A DNA stretch of 64,000 bases, from the NCBI GenBank assembly GCA_034927815.1, contig JAYFPK010000025.1, positions 15,022 to 79,021 of the forward strand, read 5' to 3'. The number at the start of each line of letters is the position of its first letter. Within the stretch, counting starts at the first letter, position 1. Source of the DNA: Limiplasma sp034927815 (GTDB lineage Bacteria; Bacillota; Clostridia; Christensenellales; Aristaeellaceae). Positions 1 to 8,778 of the stretch are shown here, piece after piece. Made by a program: the position numbers and the translations under genes. The notes beneath the pieces were generated by a model. It saw only the letters and a program-made list of their open reading frames with translations. It did no database searches and was not told where the DNA came from.

Positions 1-153
1 GAAAAAGACATGGGCATCCGCTCCTCATCCGCGCAGGCGCAAGGACGTTTTCGGCAAGGTGAAAAGGCGTTGCAAAGCCCATCGCTGCTTTGATTGTATC
101 GGTCTTTTCCTGAAAAGTCAAGAAAGGGAAGGGGGGAAATCAAAGCGGAACGA

Positions 154-182
154 TTGTTTTTGCCCCCATTCTTTGGTATGAT
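154..182 (+). promoter_or_regulatory. Promoter of the ROK kinase gene
   Basis: A -35 TTGTTT (154-159) and a -10 TATGAT (177-182) are separated by 17 bases, about 50 bases ahead of the ROK kinase ATG. Bases 1-153 show no convincing gene. Confidence 0.5.
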
Positions 183-233
183 TTGAACCATAGGTCAGGC
201 GCAAGCTTCAAAACTACTTTTGGGGGGCTTTGT

Positions 234-1136
234 ATGAATATTGGCGCGTTGGAAGCAGGCGGCACGAAGATGGTGCTGGGGGTCTTTTCCGAGGATGGAA
301 CCATTTTGAACCAGATCACCGTTCCTACCCAGGAACCGGCCGCCACCATGCCCCGCATGCAGGAGTTTTTCAGGGACCATCAGGTCCAGTCCTTGGGCGT
401 GGGCAGCTTTGGGCCCCTGGACCTGGACCCGGCCTCCGCCACCTACGGCTGCATCACCAACACCCCCAAGCTGGCGTGGAAGAACTACCCGCTGCTGAAG
501 AACCTGAAAGAGGGCCGGTCCATTCCCTGTGCCATTGACACGGATGTGAACGCGGCGGCTCTGGCGGAAATCGTTTTGGGAGCGGCCAAGGGCGTTTCCA
601 ACGCCGTGTATGTTACCGTAGGCACCGGCATCGGCGGCGGCGTGGTGGTGGATGGGCAGATGGTCCACGGCCTGCTGCATCCGGAGGTAGGGCATATGGT
701 GCTCCGCCCCCATCCCCAGGACCCCAACCCCCGGGGGGTGTGCCCCTATCATGACGGGTGCCTGGAGGGGTTGGCCTCGGGCCCGGCCATCGGGGCCCGG
801 GTTCAGGGGGACGCCCGCCTCCTGGCCGACGAGGACCCCACCTTTGACATCGAGGCCTATTACCTGGCCCAGATGTGCGTGAATTTGATCCTCATCGCCA
901 GCCCCCAGCGGATCATTTTGGGGGGCGGCGTGATGGAGCGCCAGGGGCTCTTTCCCAAAGTCCGCAAGGAAACCCAAAGGCTCCTGGGTGGGTATGTGCG
1001 GCACGCCTCCATTTTGGAGCGGATCGACGAATACATCCTTCCCCCCAAGCTCTTTCCCATCAGCGGCCTTATGGGCGCGTACCTGCTGGGGCTGAGGGCC
1101 TGGGAAAGGGAGAAAAGAGAACAGGCGGACCAATAG
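234..1136 (+). CDS. ROK family sugar kinase (fructokinase type)
   Basis: Cytoplasmic ATP-dependent sugar kinase of the ROK family, 300 residues. The N-terminal GALEAGGTK phosphate loop and the central GTGIGGGVVVDG stretch are typical of ROK. The zinc-site region follows as HP...GVCPYHDGCLEGLASGPAI; this His/three-Cys pattern with CLEGLASGPA is characteristic of the fructokinase (ScrK/GmuE/YdhR) branch, so fructose phosphorylation is the best guess and mannose is possible. The ATG at 234 is chosen over an in-frame start at 183 because it puts the glycine-rich loop at the usual position and has GGGGGG just upstream. The gene is monocistronic, with its own promoter and a strong hairpin behind it. 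Confidence 0.85.
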   Translation: MNIGALEAGGTKMVLGVFSEDGTILNQITVPTQEPAATMPRMQEFFRDHQVQSLGVGSFGPLDLDPASATYGCITNTPKLAWKNYPLLKNLKEGRSIPCAIDTDVNAAALAEIVLGAAKGVSNAVYVTVGTGIGGGVVVDGQMVHGLLHPEVGHMVLRPHPQDPNPRGVCPYHDGCLEGLASGPAIGARVQGDARLLADEDPTFDIEAYYLAQMCVNLILIASPQRIILGGGVMERQGLFPKVRKETQRLLGGYVRHASILERIDEYILPPKLFPISGLMGAYLLGLRAWEREKREQADQ

Positions 1137-1154
1137 GCGCGCAAAAGCGCAGAC

Positions 1155-1190
1155 CAAGGAAGGCGCGGCCAAAGAGCCGCGCCTTCCTTG
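1155..1190. terminator. Bidirectional hairpin between convergent genes
   Basis: A perfect 15-bp stem (1155-1169 with 1176-1190) and 6-base loop lie between the convergent ROK kinase and SPOCS genes. The T-run is short (CTTTC), so termination efficiency is uncertain. Confidence 0.6.
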
Positions 1191-1210
1191 CTTTCAGGGT
1201 CCGCATGCTT

Positions 1211-2803
1211 CTATTGATCCGCGTTTCCCCGCTGCCAGAGGATCACGCTGCGCCCGGTTTCAAAGGGGCCGTCCCCCACCAGTTCCGGGTTCATGCGCTG
1301 GAGGCTTTCCTTGCTCACCCGGTAGCGCTTGGCGATGTCCCACAGGGATTCCTCCGGCTGGGTGAAGTAAAGGACGATGCCCGGGTTCAGGGGTTGGGCG
1401 GGCTGGCGCACCACATCGCTCACCAGGGCGTCCGTAGCCAGCTGCACATCGTTGCAGAAGAGATGGAGGATGTACTTGATCTCCACCCGGTCGCTGGTGA
1501 TGCCGTTCACATCCACATTGCTGGGCACCAAGGTGATCCCCTCGGGATCGGACACCTCGCAGGCGAAAACCATGTGGAAGGGTTCCTCTGTGGAATAGCT
1601 GACGGGGACCTCGCTGTCGTCGGTCATGTAGAGCAAGGTGGTTTCCATCATGCCCTCCAAAAAGAGCCGTCCCCCCTGGGGGTTTACGTCGGTGACGATG
1701 GGCCGCAGGAAGGCCTTCACCGGCGTGCGGGCGGGGGGCTGTTCCCCCTCCAGGAGCAAGGTCATCTTTCCGCTTTCCGCGGTATGAATCTGCTGATACC
1801 CCAGGGCCCGGCGCACCTCCTGGACCACCGGAAGGAGAAGCTCTCCCTGGGTGGTGTAGGCGTCCTGGAGCAGCATCATGTCCTTTTTGCGGGTGGTGCG
1901 GGCCTTGAGGCCCAGCAGCACCTCGGCCCGCAGGGTGCGCTCCCCCTCCCCGGGCCCGTCCTGGGAGAGGACTGCCACGTCCTTTACCACGGCCTCGGCG
2001 CACAGGGAATCCCCGGGTTCTCCCATCAAAGGAAGGGTTTCCTCAAAGGGGATGGTGTGCCGGGTGACCACCAAGGACCGGGAGGGCATGTTGCTGCAGT
2101 GGACCACTTCCAGCAGGATGTTTCCCGACAGGGTGGCCCGCTCCTCGCCCCCCATGACGTCGTTTACCGTGGCAAGGGCCGTGGCGTACAGGGTGTCTTT
2201 GATCTGCAGCACCCCCGCCAGCTCGCACTCGTCCCGGACCAGCACGTCCGTATCCCCTTCCGCCACGGTAAGGCAGCCCTGGACAACGGAGGTTTTCGCC
2301 ATCAGGCCCTCTGTGTCCTGGATGCTGGTGACCACGCTGAAGGGTTCATTCAGAAGCACCCGGGCCCCCGCCCGCAGGATGGAACGCAGATGAAGCCGCC
2401 CCCCCTGGGCCACGGCCTCCACATGCTCCACCACAGCGTTGGGGGTGGCGGTCATCTTTGGGGATACCCCCGGCATATCCACGTTGTGGGTGAACTCCGC
2501 GCTGGCTTCCAGGGCCAGGATGTGAGTGGGGTCCCCCTGGGTGTAGAGAACGTGAAAAATCACACGGCCCTCCACCTCCACCCTGTCCGCCAGGGCCTCG
2601 GCCTTTTCCGCCACGCACATGGCCTCTGCGGAGAGCACGCGGGTCTCCTCCCTCAGGCCTCCGGGCAGGGCTACCTCCCCTTCCACCACAGCCTGGGAAC
2701 TAGACGCGCCAACAAAACGCTCCATGGGAAGCTCTTCCCGCAACACCTTGAAGGAGGGGGCGGGTTGATGTTCATAAACTCTGGGGTCCATGTGATCCAT
2801 CAT
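1211..2803 (-). CDS. SPOCS (DUF3794) and LysM domain protein
   Basis: A 530-residue protein made mostly of SPOCS/DUF3794 repeats (for example around VEGRVIFHVLYTQGD, VEEKYILHLF-like and LRAEVLLGLKA blocks). It ends in a LysM domain near residues 475-522 (YFTQPEESLWDIAKRYRVS...NPEL). SPOCS-LysM proteins are typical of endospore-forming Clostridia and are taken to be spore coat or cortex-binding proteins, the LysM holding peptidoglycan. No signal peptide is seen, consistent with assembly from the mother cell. Start at 2803: AGGAGG (2811-2816) is 7 bases upstream. An in-frame codon at 2854 has no such site. The gene stands alone, convergent with the ROK kinase. Confidence 0.8.
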   Translation of the reverse strand: MMDHMDPRVYEHQPAPSFKVLREELPMERFVGASSSQAVVEGEVALPGGLREETRVLSAEAMCVAEKAEALADRVEVEGRVIFHVLYTQGDPTHILALEASAEFTHNVDMPGVSPKMTATPNAVVEHVEAVAQGGRLHLRSILRAGARVLLNEPFSVVTSIQDTEGLMAKTSVVQGCLTVAEGDTDVLVRDECELAGVLQIKDTLYATALATVNDVMGGEERATLSGNILLEVVHCSNMPSRSLVVTRHTIPFEETLPLMGEPGDSLCAEAVVKDVAVLSQDGPGEGERTLRAEVLLGLKARTTRKKDMMLLQDAYTTQGELLLPVVQEVRRALGYQQIHTAESGKMTLLLEGEQPPARTPVKAFLRPIVTDVNPQGGRLFLEGMMETTLLYMTDDSEVPVSYSTEEPFHMVFACEVSDPEGITLVPSNVDVNGITSDRVEIKYILHLFCNDVQLATDALVSDVVRQPAQPLNPGIVLYFTQPEESLWDIAKRYRVSKESLQRMNPELVGDGPFETGRSVILWQRGNADQ

Positions 2804-2881
2804 ATGGATTTCCTCCTCGTACGCCTTTGTAGGTAGCGTATGCGGGCTGTCCACGCCCTATGACTTGGAGGATCGGACTTG

Positions 2882-2918
2882 AAAAGAAAAAGCCGCTCCC
2901 ACAGCGGGGAACGGGCTT
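2882..2918 (-). terminator. Rho-independent terminator of the MATE gene
   Basis: Read on the minus strand, an 11-bp GC-rich stem with one bulged C (AAGCC-CGTTCCC pairing with GGGAGCG-GGCTT) is followed by TTTTTCTTTTC, just after the MATE stop at 2943. Confidence 0.75.
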
Positions 2919-2942
2919 GAAAACCGGCCGAATCCAGTCCGG

Positions 2943-4286
2943 CTAGGATAAGGCGGAGGCCCTTTCCAGCTTTCGGATGGCATGAATGTACATGGGGAAC
3001 AAAAACACCGCGGAGAGGGTCCAGGCGATGGGAGAGGCAAGGCAGATGGCCGTAAAGCCCAAAGGCGCCAGCAGCAGCAGCCCCGCGATCATCCGGCCCG
3101 CGGTTTCCAAAAGGCCCGAGGCCATGACTACGTTGGAGAAGCCCAGGCCCTGCATGGCGTAGCGGTAAATGTAGATCAGCGTGATGAAAACGAAGAAATA
3201 GGAGTTCGTCATCAAAAGCTGCCGCACCAGCCCGTGGATGGCGGTTTGGGACCGATCCACAAAGAGCTCCGATATGGCGCAGCCGAAAAAGAAGTTGATG
3301 GCAAAGGCAAAGGCGCAATAGCCGAAAAAGAGCAATGTTGATTGGCGGATCCCCTGCCGGATGCGGTCAAAGCGCCGGGCCCCGTAGTTTTGGCTTACGA
3401 AGGTGGCAAGGCCCACCCCGGCGGCGTCCAGGGGCGCCAGAAGGGCGTTTTGCACCTTTCCGTTGGCGGACAGGGCCGCCACCGCATCGGACCCCAGGCT
3501 GTTCACAGCGGATTGGATCACCACGGAGCCTATGGCCACCAGGGAAAAGAGCAAGCCCAAGGGGATGCTGGTGCGGCACAGGCTCAGCATCTCCTTCAGG
3601 GAGGGCTTAGCGTCCTCCTTGGTGAGGTAAAGGATGGGCACGTGCTTGCGGATGGTGCGCACGCAAAAAAGCGCCGCGATCAGCTGGGAGAGGATGGTGG
3701 CCCAGGCGGCCCCCTCCACCCCGGTATGGAGCATCCCGATAAAGAGAAGGTCCAGCAGAATATTCAGGATGCAGGCCAGGATCAAAAACAGGAGAGGGGT
3801 TTTGCTGTCCCCCAGGGCCCGCATGTACCCCAGGAACAGGCTATAAAACAGCATTGCGAAGGAGCCCTTGAAGGTAAGGCCAATGAAGGTCACGGCGTCC
3901 TCCAGAAGATTGGCGGGGGTATTGAACAAAACGAGGATCGGCCGGGTGAGGAATGTCATAAAAAGGGCCATCAAGGCGCAGATGAGGGCCAGCAGGTATA
4001 GGCCGTTGGCCTCGGCCCGGCGAAGGGCCCGCACATCCCCGGCCCCGAAATGCTGGGCGATGGGGATGCACAGCCCGGAGGCAAACCCCAGGCCAAAGCC
4101 CAGGATCAGGGTGTTCATGGGACCTGTGCTGCCCACGGCGGCAAAGGCCTCCACCCCCAGGTATTTGCCCACAAGGATGCTTTCCACAATGGCATAGGCC
4201 TGTTGAAAAAGGCTGCCTACCAAAATTGGCAGGCAGAAACTCATCACTCTACGAAGGGGAGGTCCGACGGTCAAATCCCGAACCAT
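2943..4286 (-). CDS. MATE family multidrug exporter
   Basis: A 447-residue inner-membrane antiporter with about twelve hydrophobic segments. It has the MATE layout: N-terminal PxxxPILVGSLFQQAYAIVES, the GxGFASGLCIPIAQHFGAGD loop, and the matching second half with VGLATFVSQNYGARRFDR. MATE proteins expel cationic drugs or metabolites using Na+ or H+. Substrate cannot be read from sequence. Start: ATG at 4286 with GAGAGG a few bases upstream, preferred to a GTG at 4295 that would overlap that site. A promoter TTGACT (4336-4341) and TAGACT (4314-4319), 16-base spacing, precedes it on the minus strand. Confidence 0.9.
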   Translation of the reverse strand: MVRDLTVGPPLRRVMSFCLPILVGSLFQQAYAIVESILVGKYLGVEAFAAVGSTGPMNTLILGFGLGFASGLCIPIAQHFGAGDVRALRRAEANGLYLLALICALMALFMTFLTRPILVLFNTPANLLEDAVTFIGLTFKGSFAMLFYSLFLGYMRALGDSKTPLLFLILACILNILLDLLFIGMLHTGVEGAAWATILSQLIAALFCVRTIRKHVPILYLTKEDAKPSLKEMLSLCRTSIPLGLLFSLVAIGSVVIQSAVNSLGSDAVAALSANGKVQNALLAPLDAAGVGLATFVSQNYGARRFDRIRQGIRQSTLLFFGYCAFAFAINFFFGCAISELFVDRSQTAIHGLVRQLLMTNSYFFVFITLIYIYRYAMQGLGFSNVVMASGLLETAGRMIAGLLLLAPLGFTAICLASPIAWTLSAVFLFPMYIHAIRKLERASALS

Positions 4287-4500
4287 AGGCGTCACCTCTC
4301 TGGATACCCCATAAGTCTATCCAGATTCGGATAAAAGTCAATGGCCTGGATTGCGGAAAGAAAAATCTTCCCGTAGGCCCGCATTGTTTCACGGGAAACA
4401 AGGGAAAACGGAAGGAATATTTTGGGAAAGGGCGAATGATAAAAGGTGTTCCTGGGCCTATCCAGGCAAGCGGAAACTCCTTTTGAAAAAGGGGATGAAA

Positions 4501-5046
4501 ATGAGATACGCGGCGCTGTTTCGGGGGCTGAACGTAGGCGGCAGGCACCGGGTGGAGATGGCGGCCTTGCGCGCCATGCTCTCAGCGCTGGGCCTGGAGC
4601 AGGTAAGCACCTATATCCAAAGCGGGAACGCCCTGTTTTCCACCCATCGGGAGGAGCCCTTCCTTCGCCTGGAGATCGCGAAGGCCTTTCGGGATACCTT
4701 CGGCTTTGAAAGCCCCGTGATCTTGCGAAACAGCGAGGAAATGGAGGCTTTGGTGAAAGGGGTCCCCTTCTCCCCCCGGGAGCTGGCCCAGGCCCGGGAA
4801 GCGGCGGCAGGGGCGGAAAGCCTGTATTGTTATCTGCTGGAAGCCCCCCTGGCGGCCGGCCAGGCCGGGGTCATACCCCAAAGGGACGCAGAGGACCGGC
4901 TGGTGATCGCGGGGCGGGAGATATACCTGCTATGCCATCAAAGCATCCGCTCCAGCAAGCTGGCGGCCTCCCTGGAAAAGCTTTCGGTCCCCATGACCTG
5001 CCGCAACCTGAAGACCCTGGAAAAGCTGCTGGAGCTTTTGCAATAG
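4501..5046 (+). CDS. DUF1697 domain protein
   Basis: A 181-residue protein, full length for the DUF1697 family. It starts with MRYAALFRGLNVGG, then has the family signature YIQSGNALF near residue 38 and ends in LEKLSVPMTCRNLKTLEKLL, the typical C-terminal block. Biochemical role is unknown for the family; it is soluble and often stands alone. An ATG at 4495 is also possible, but GGGG at 4491-4494 would be too close to it and suits the ATG at 4501. Confidence 0.85.
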   Translation: MRYAALFRGLNVGGRHRVEMAALRAMLSALGLEQVSTYIQSGNALFSTHREEPFLRLEIAKAFRDTFGFESPVILRNSEEMEALVKGVPFSPRELAQAREAAAGAESLYCYLLEAPLAAGQAGVIPQRDAEDRLVIAGREIYLLCHQSIRSSKLAASLEKLSVPMTCRNLKTLEKLLELLQ

Positions 5047-5106
5047 GCCCCGGAGGGAATCCCCCAGGCCGCGCCACGGACCCGGAATGAAGAGAGGATG
5101 GATCGT

Positions 5107-6027
5107 ATGTGGAAAAAAATCTTGGCGGTCGCGCTACTCCTGGCCCTGATGCCTACGGCGGCCCTGGCAAGCGGCCAATACATCATCCCGGACAGCAATA
5201 CCCGCTATCTGACCCGGCAGGAGCTGTGGGAGTGGAGCTATGAGTCCCTGGGCTTTATCCTCAACGAGATCTTCGCCCGCCACGGCTATAACTTCGAGGT
5301 GGGAAAGAAGTATTACAATTACTTCGGGGACCGGCCCTGGTATACCCCCAACCAGGACCCGGACAACCGGCGGGCCTGTTACCCCAAGCTCAGCAGCCTG
5401 GAATGGACCAACGAGCGCCTGGTGAAGGACGTGCGCCAGGAGATGCGGGACCAGAACACCAAGAACTCCAAGGGAAAAAACTACCTGGATTATATCGAGG
5501 ACAGCTTTGACGTGTTGAGCGGGTTTTTTGCCGTGGAGATGAAGGCAAACCAGAAATTCCCGGTCTATTCCGCCCCCAGCGCGCAGTCCTACCGGGGCGC
5601 GGGAGGGAAGGCCTCCCTGAGCACCAACGGGGCCGTCTACGCCGCCGGATGGGAGAACGGATGGCTGCTGGTGATGTATTTGACCAACAACGGCAGCGTC
5701 CGGGTGGGCTATGTGGACGGCGCGAAGATAAAGGGAAAGCCCGCGGGGCTTCCTTCCCTGGATTTTGAGGGAATCCCCATGACCTTACAAAGCGCCGCCC
5801 AGCTTACGGACGACCCGGCTATGGGCTCCAGCGTCATCGCCAGGCTGCCGGCGGGAGGCCAGCTCACCTACCTCACCGAATACCAGAACCGCTATGCCTG
5901 GGCCTATGTGGAAACCACATTGGAAGGGGAGCTGGTACGGGGGTTTGTGCAGGCGGACGCTTTGGGGCTTTCTCCTGATTTGGGTGAGGTGGAGGATTCC
6001 ATTGGAGAGGATAAGCAGGTGGGGTAG
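5107..6027 (+). CDS. Secreted YARHG domain protein
   Basis: A 306-residue exported protein. A signal peptide (MWKKILAVALLLALMPTAALASG) is followed by a YARHG domain: YLTRQELWEWSYESLGFILN, the name-giving IFARHGYNF near residue 57, then YYNYFGDRPWY. YARHG is an extracellular, probably peptidoglycan-associated domain of unknown function. The C-terminal half has two SH3-like beta-rich stretches (residues ~155-200 and ~235-290, each with a VGYVDG or VRGFVQADAL ending), fitting cell-wall binding. Start at 5107: GAGAGG at 5092-5097 is 9 bases away, while the in-frame ATG at 5098 directly abuts it. Confidence 0.8.
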   Translation: MWKKILAVALLLALMPTAALASGQYIIPDSNTRYLTRQELWEWSYESLGFILNEIFARHGYNFEVGKKYYNYFGDRPWYTPNQDPDNRRACYPKLSSLEWTNERLVKDVRQEMRDQNTKNSKGKNYLDYIEDSFDVLSGFFAVEMKANQKFPVYSAPSAQSYRGAGGKASLSTNGAVYAAGWENGWLLVMYLTNNGSVRVGYVDGAKIKGKPAGLPSLDFEGIPMTLQSAAQLTDDPAMGSSVIARLPAGGQLTYLTEYQNRYAWAYVETTLEGELVRGFVQADALGLSPDLGEVEDSIGEDKQVG

Positions 6028-6146
6028 GGGTATTTGGTTTTGATTGGGTTATGGGAGGAAGAGTGCCTCTTTGCTTGAGAGGAGTGGGCTTTTAGCGCAG
6101 AGATAGAATATTTTTCTTTCCTTACCTTGTCACAGGAAACGAGTAC

Positions 6147-6289
6147 GTTAGGGGGCCTGGGGGATTTCCGATTTCTCTTTCGCCCACCCCAGGGCGTAGC
6201 CCTGGGGTGGGTACGCGATTCGTTGCCTTCGGCAACTTCGGTCGCTAGTCAGGCCTGCGGCCCTCCCTCATTCCCCCAGGCCCCCTAAC
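6147..6289. repeat. 143-bp MITE-like palindromic element
   Basis: The ends are perfect 18-bp inverted repeats: GTTAGGGGGCCTGGGGGA at 6147-6164 and its exact complement at 6272-6289. Inside are a perfect 13-bp hairpin with a 3-base loop (CCCACCCCAGGGC at 6183-6195 with 6199-6211) and a 6-bp hairpin GTTGCC-TTC-GGCAAC (6222-6236). It has no coding capacity, and no second copy was noticed in the window. It may be a miniature inverted-repeat element or a structured intergenic repeat. Confidence 0.6.
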
Positions 6290-6560
6290 AACCCCCTTCC
6301 CCCCGGGGCGGCCAGGGGCCCAGCCCCTGGAACCCCTTGTAAGCAAAGATGTACCACTGGAGAATATTGCCGCGACTTAGATAAAGACAATGATCCTGTT
6401 ATGAAACCTGTCTTTAAAGCCATGAAGTCTTCCTCCGAGTCCTGATTTGTAAGACAACACCATATAGCTATGACGGAAAGACAGAAGGGGAAGTGAAATA
6501 CTTCATACTTCTTTGTTCTTTTTCTGGGCCCCCGCCGCCCTGGCGGTGCCAAAACGCGCC

Positions 6561-6590
6561 TTGCCGCTCCTGTGGAACCTATGCTACAAT
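6561..6590 (+). promoter_or_regulatory. Promoter of the membrane acyltransferase gene
   Basis: TTGCCG (6561-6566) and TACAAT (6585-6590), spacing 18. It lies inside the longer in-frame reading frame, which supports the downstream TTG start at 6634. Confidence 0.5.
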
Positions 6591-6633
6591 GAATTGGGAC
6601 TGCGCCATTGCTATAGGGAAAGGAGCGGCTTTC

Positions 6634-8778
6634 TTGCACACGACGGAGCGGAGCCTTTGGGTGGATTCCTCCCGGCGGGGGATGCTGGTGCTCATGTCCT
6701 TGAGCACCCAGTATCATTACATGTACTGCATGATGATGAGCGGCGTCCTTTCCATTCCCGCGGTCATCGGCGGCGCGCTGATGATGAGCGGCCTGATTGG
6801 CGTGGAGCTGATGCGCCTGGTGATGGGCCGGGGCAGAAAAGGGGTTCCCAAGGGCATGCGGGTGGCCGGCGCGCTGCTGCTGGCCTTCATGCTCCTATGC
6901 AATCTTCTTCTGCTGTCCGTCTATCCAACTGCGCTGAAAATCGAAACCGTATGGATCATCTTCTCCTTCGCGCTGCTGATCATCATGCGGGGGACCTTTT
7001 TGCGCCGACTGGTGGAAAAAAGGATGCGCCGCAGCATCGGGAAGCCCGCCTTTCTGCTGCTGTCCGCCCTTTTGGAGCTTCTGCCCGTGGGCATTGTGTC
7101 GGCCATCCTGTTTTGGAACATGCCCAGCGCGGAGGTGGCCTGGCAGATGCTGGCGGGCTTTGCCCTGGGCGCGGCCCTGGAGGGCTACGGCCTATGGCGG
7201 GAGAGAAAGACCCTGGCTGCCGGTACGGGCGAGCCCCCGGATTTGGGGGCCATGGGCAGCGCCGCCAAGGGGCTCCATGGCATCGGGGCCTATCAGGCCT
7301 TTGAGCGCTTTCACCGGTTGATTCTGCTGGCCTTGCAAATCACGCTGGTGATGGTGTACACCTTCATCGGCCTGGCTATCAAGGAGCTGCTGGTGAGCCT
7401 GGGCGTCGCGCTGTCTTTGACGCTGCTGCTGCAAAAGGTCACGGACTGGCTCCTGCGCAAAATGCAAGGCCGCCGCCCTGCCGTGACCCAGCTGCTTTTG
7501 GCGGGGGTCTTTTTGTGGATTTCCGGCCTGGTGCTTTTCTACCGGCAGCTGGGGCACGCCCCGGATTTGCTCATGAGCAACCTGGCCCTGGCCCTCTCCA
7601 TGGCGGGGGCCACGGTGTCCGCCACCTGCCTGGCGGAAATGGAGCGGCTGATGACCAACGTGGCCCGCTATGGCCTGGAAAACCATCTGGAGGGGTATGT
7701 CCAGGTGCGGCAAGCCCATACGGAGCTCAGCATTCTGGCTGGGCAGATGCTGGCTTTGGCGTTGCTCACCCTTCTATCCGCCCCCTGGGGAAAGAGCTGG
7801 GAGGGCACGGATCTGCCGTCCCTGCTGCAGGGCTTCCGGCCCCTGATGATTCTGCCCCCCATGCTGCTGCTGCTGGCGGCCTTTGTCAGCGTGCTGCACT
7901 TTCCCATGGACAACCGCTACTTTGCCAAGCTGCGGCGCTTCTTGACCCTGACCCAGGAGGGCGGGGAAAACCCCGCCATGAAGGAGCAGCTGGACAGCGT
8001 GGTGGTGAAGCGCCATAAAAACCGCTATGCCTTGAAGGCCCTGATCACCATCTGCCGTCCCCTGTATTACCACAAGGTGGTGGGCAAGGAAAACATAGCC
8101 GGGCATGAGGACGGCACCATGATTTTGATCTGCAACCACGGGGAGCTGTACGGCCCGGTGGTGGCGAACCTCTACGCACCCATCTCCTTCAGGCCCTGGA
8201 CGGCCAGCGATATGATGGAAAAGGAAGCCATTGTGGAGCATATGTACCAGGGCACCATGAAAAGGCAGAGATGGCTGCCGGAAAGATGGAAGCGCCCGTT
8301 GATCCGAAGGCTGCTCTACCCCATTTTCCACTGGATCTTCCAAAGCATCGAGAGCATCCCCGTGTACCGCAACGAGCCCCGCAAGCTGATGCAGACCTTC
8401 CGCATCACCATCCAGGCCATGCAGGCGGAGGATAACATCCTGATCTTTCCCGAAGCCGGGGAGGACCACGCCTACGGGGAGCGGGGATACGTCTCCGAAG
8501 GGGTGGGGCGGCTGTACACCGGCTTTGCCATGCTGGGCCCGGCCTATTACGCCAAGACCAAGAAGCGGGCGGTCTTTGTACCCATCTATGCCAGCAAAAA
8601 GCTGCGCACCCTGTTCATTGGCAAGGGGGTGGAGTATGACCCCCAGGCCCCCGCCAACCAGGAGAAGCTGCGCATTGTGGATGAACTGCTCGGCCGGATG
8701 CGGGACATGTACGCCATTGAGCTGGAAACAACCGGAAGGGAAAAGGCGGGGAAAGGGAGCGCGGGCCAGCTATTTTGA
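6634..8778 (+). CDS. Polytopic membrane protein with C-terminal PlsC-like acyltransferase domain
   Basis: A 714-residue fusion. About the first 440 residues form roughly a dozen hydrophobic segments. The C-terminal ~270 residues form a lysophospholipid acyltransferase-like domain: ILICNHGELYGPVV (motif I), SIPVYRNEPRKL (motif II), ILIFPEAGEDH (motif III, like FPEGTRS) and AVFVPIYAS (motif IV). In motif I the Asp of the usual HX4D is missing, although the His is kept, so activity is uncertain. A role in lipid or envelope acylation is inferred. Start: TTG at 6634 with AGGAG at 6621-6625, 8 bases away, chosen over an ATG at 6493 that lies upstream of the promoter. It converges with the next gene and overlaps its end by 9 bases. 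Confidence 0.7.
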   Translation: MHTTERSLWVDSSRRGMLVLMSLSTQYHYMYCMMMSGVLSIPAVIGGALMMSGLIGVELMRLVMGRGRKGVPKGMRVAGALLLAFMLLCNLLLLSVYPTALKIETVWIIFSFALLIIMRGTFLRRLVEKRMRRSIGKPAFLLLSALLELLPVGIVSAILFWNMPSAEVAWQMLAGFALGAALEGYGLWRERKTLAAGTGEPPDLGAMGSAAKGLHGIGAYQAFERFHRLILLALQITLVMVYTFIGLAIKELLVSLGVALSLTLLLQKVTDWLLRKMQGRRPAVTQLLLAGVFLWISGLVLFYRQLGHAPDLLMSNLALALSMAGATVSATCLAEMERLMTNVARYGLENHLEGYVQVRQAHTELSILAGQMLALALLTLLSAPWGKSWEGTDLPSLLQGFRPLMILPPMLLLLAAFVSVLHFPMDNRYFAKLRRFLTLTQEGGENPAMKEQLDSVVVKRHKNRYALKALITICRPLYYHKVVGKENIAGHEDGTMILICNHGELYGPVVANLYAPISFRPWTASDMMEKEAIVEHMYQGTMKRQRWLPERWKRPLIRRLLYPIFHWIFQSIESIPVYRNEPRKLMQTFRITIQAMQAEDNILIFPEAGEDHAYGERGYVSEGVGRLYTGFAMLGPAYYAKTKKRAVFVPIYASKKLRTLFIGKGVEYDPQAPANQEKLRIVDELLGRMRDMYAIELETTGREKAGKGSAGQLF

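Larger units (their letters stand above)
6028..6633. other. 606-base gene-free stretch with palindromes and a promoter
   Basis: No credible gene. It holds the 143-bp inverted-repeat element at 6147-6289, a further hairpin at 6312-6330 (CCAGGGGC / GCCCCTGG) and the acyltransferase promoter near 6561-6590. Confidence 0.6.

Noticed and set aside
875..2836. 653-codon plus-strand frame across the SPOCS gene
   Set aside because: Antisense to a clear SPOCS/LysM gene and begins inside the ROK kinase. Composition is His/Gly/Pro-rich and not protein-like.
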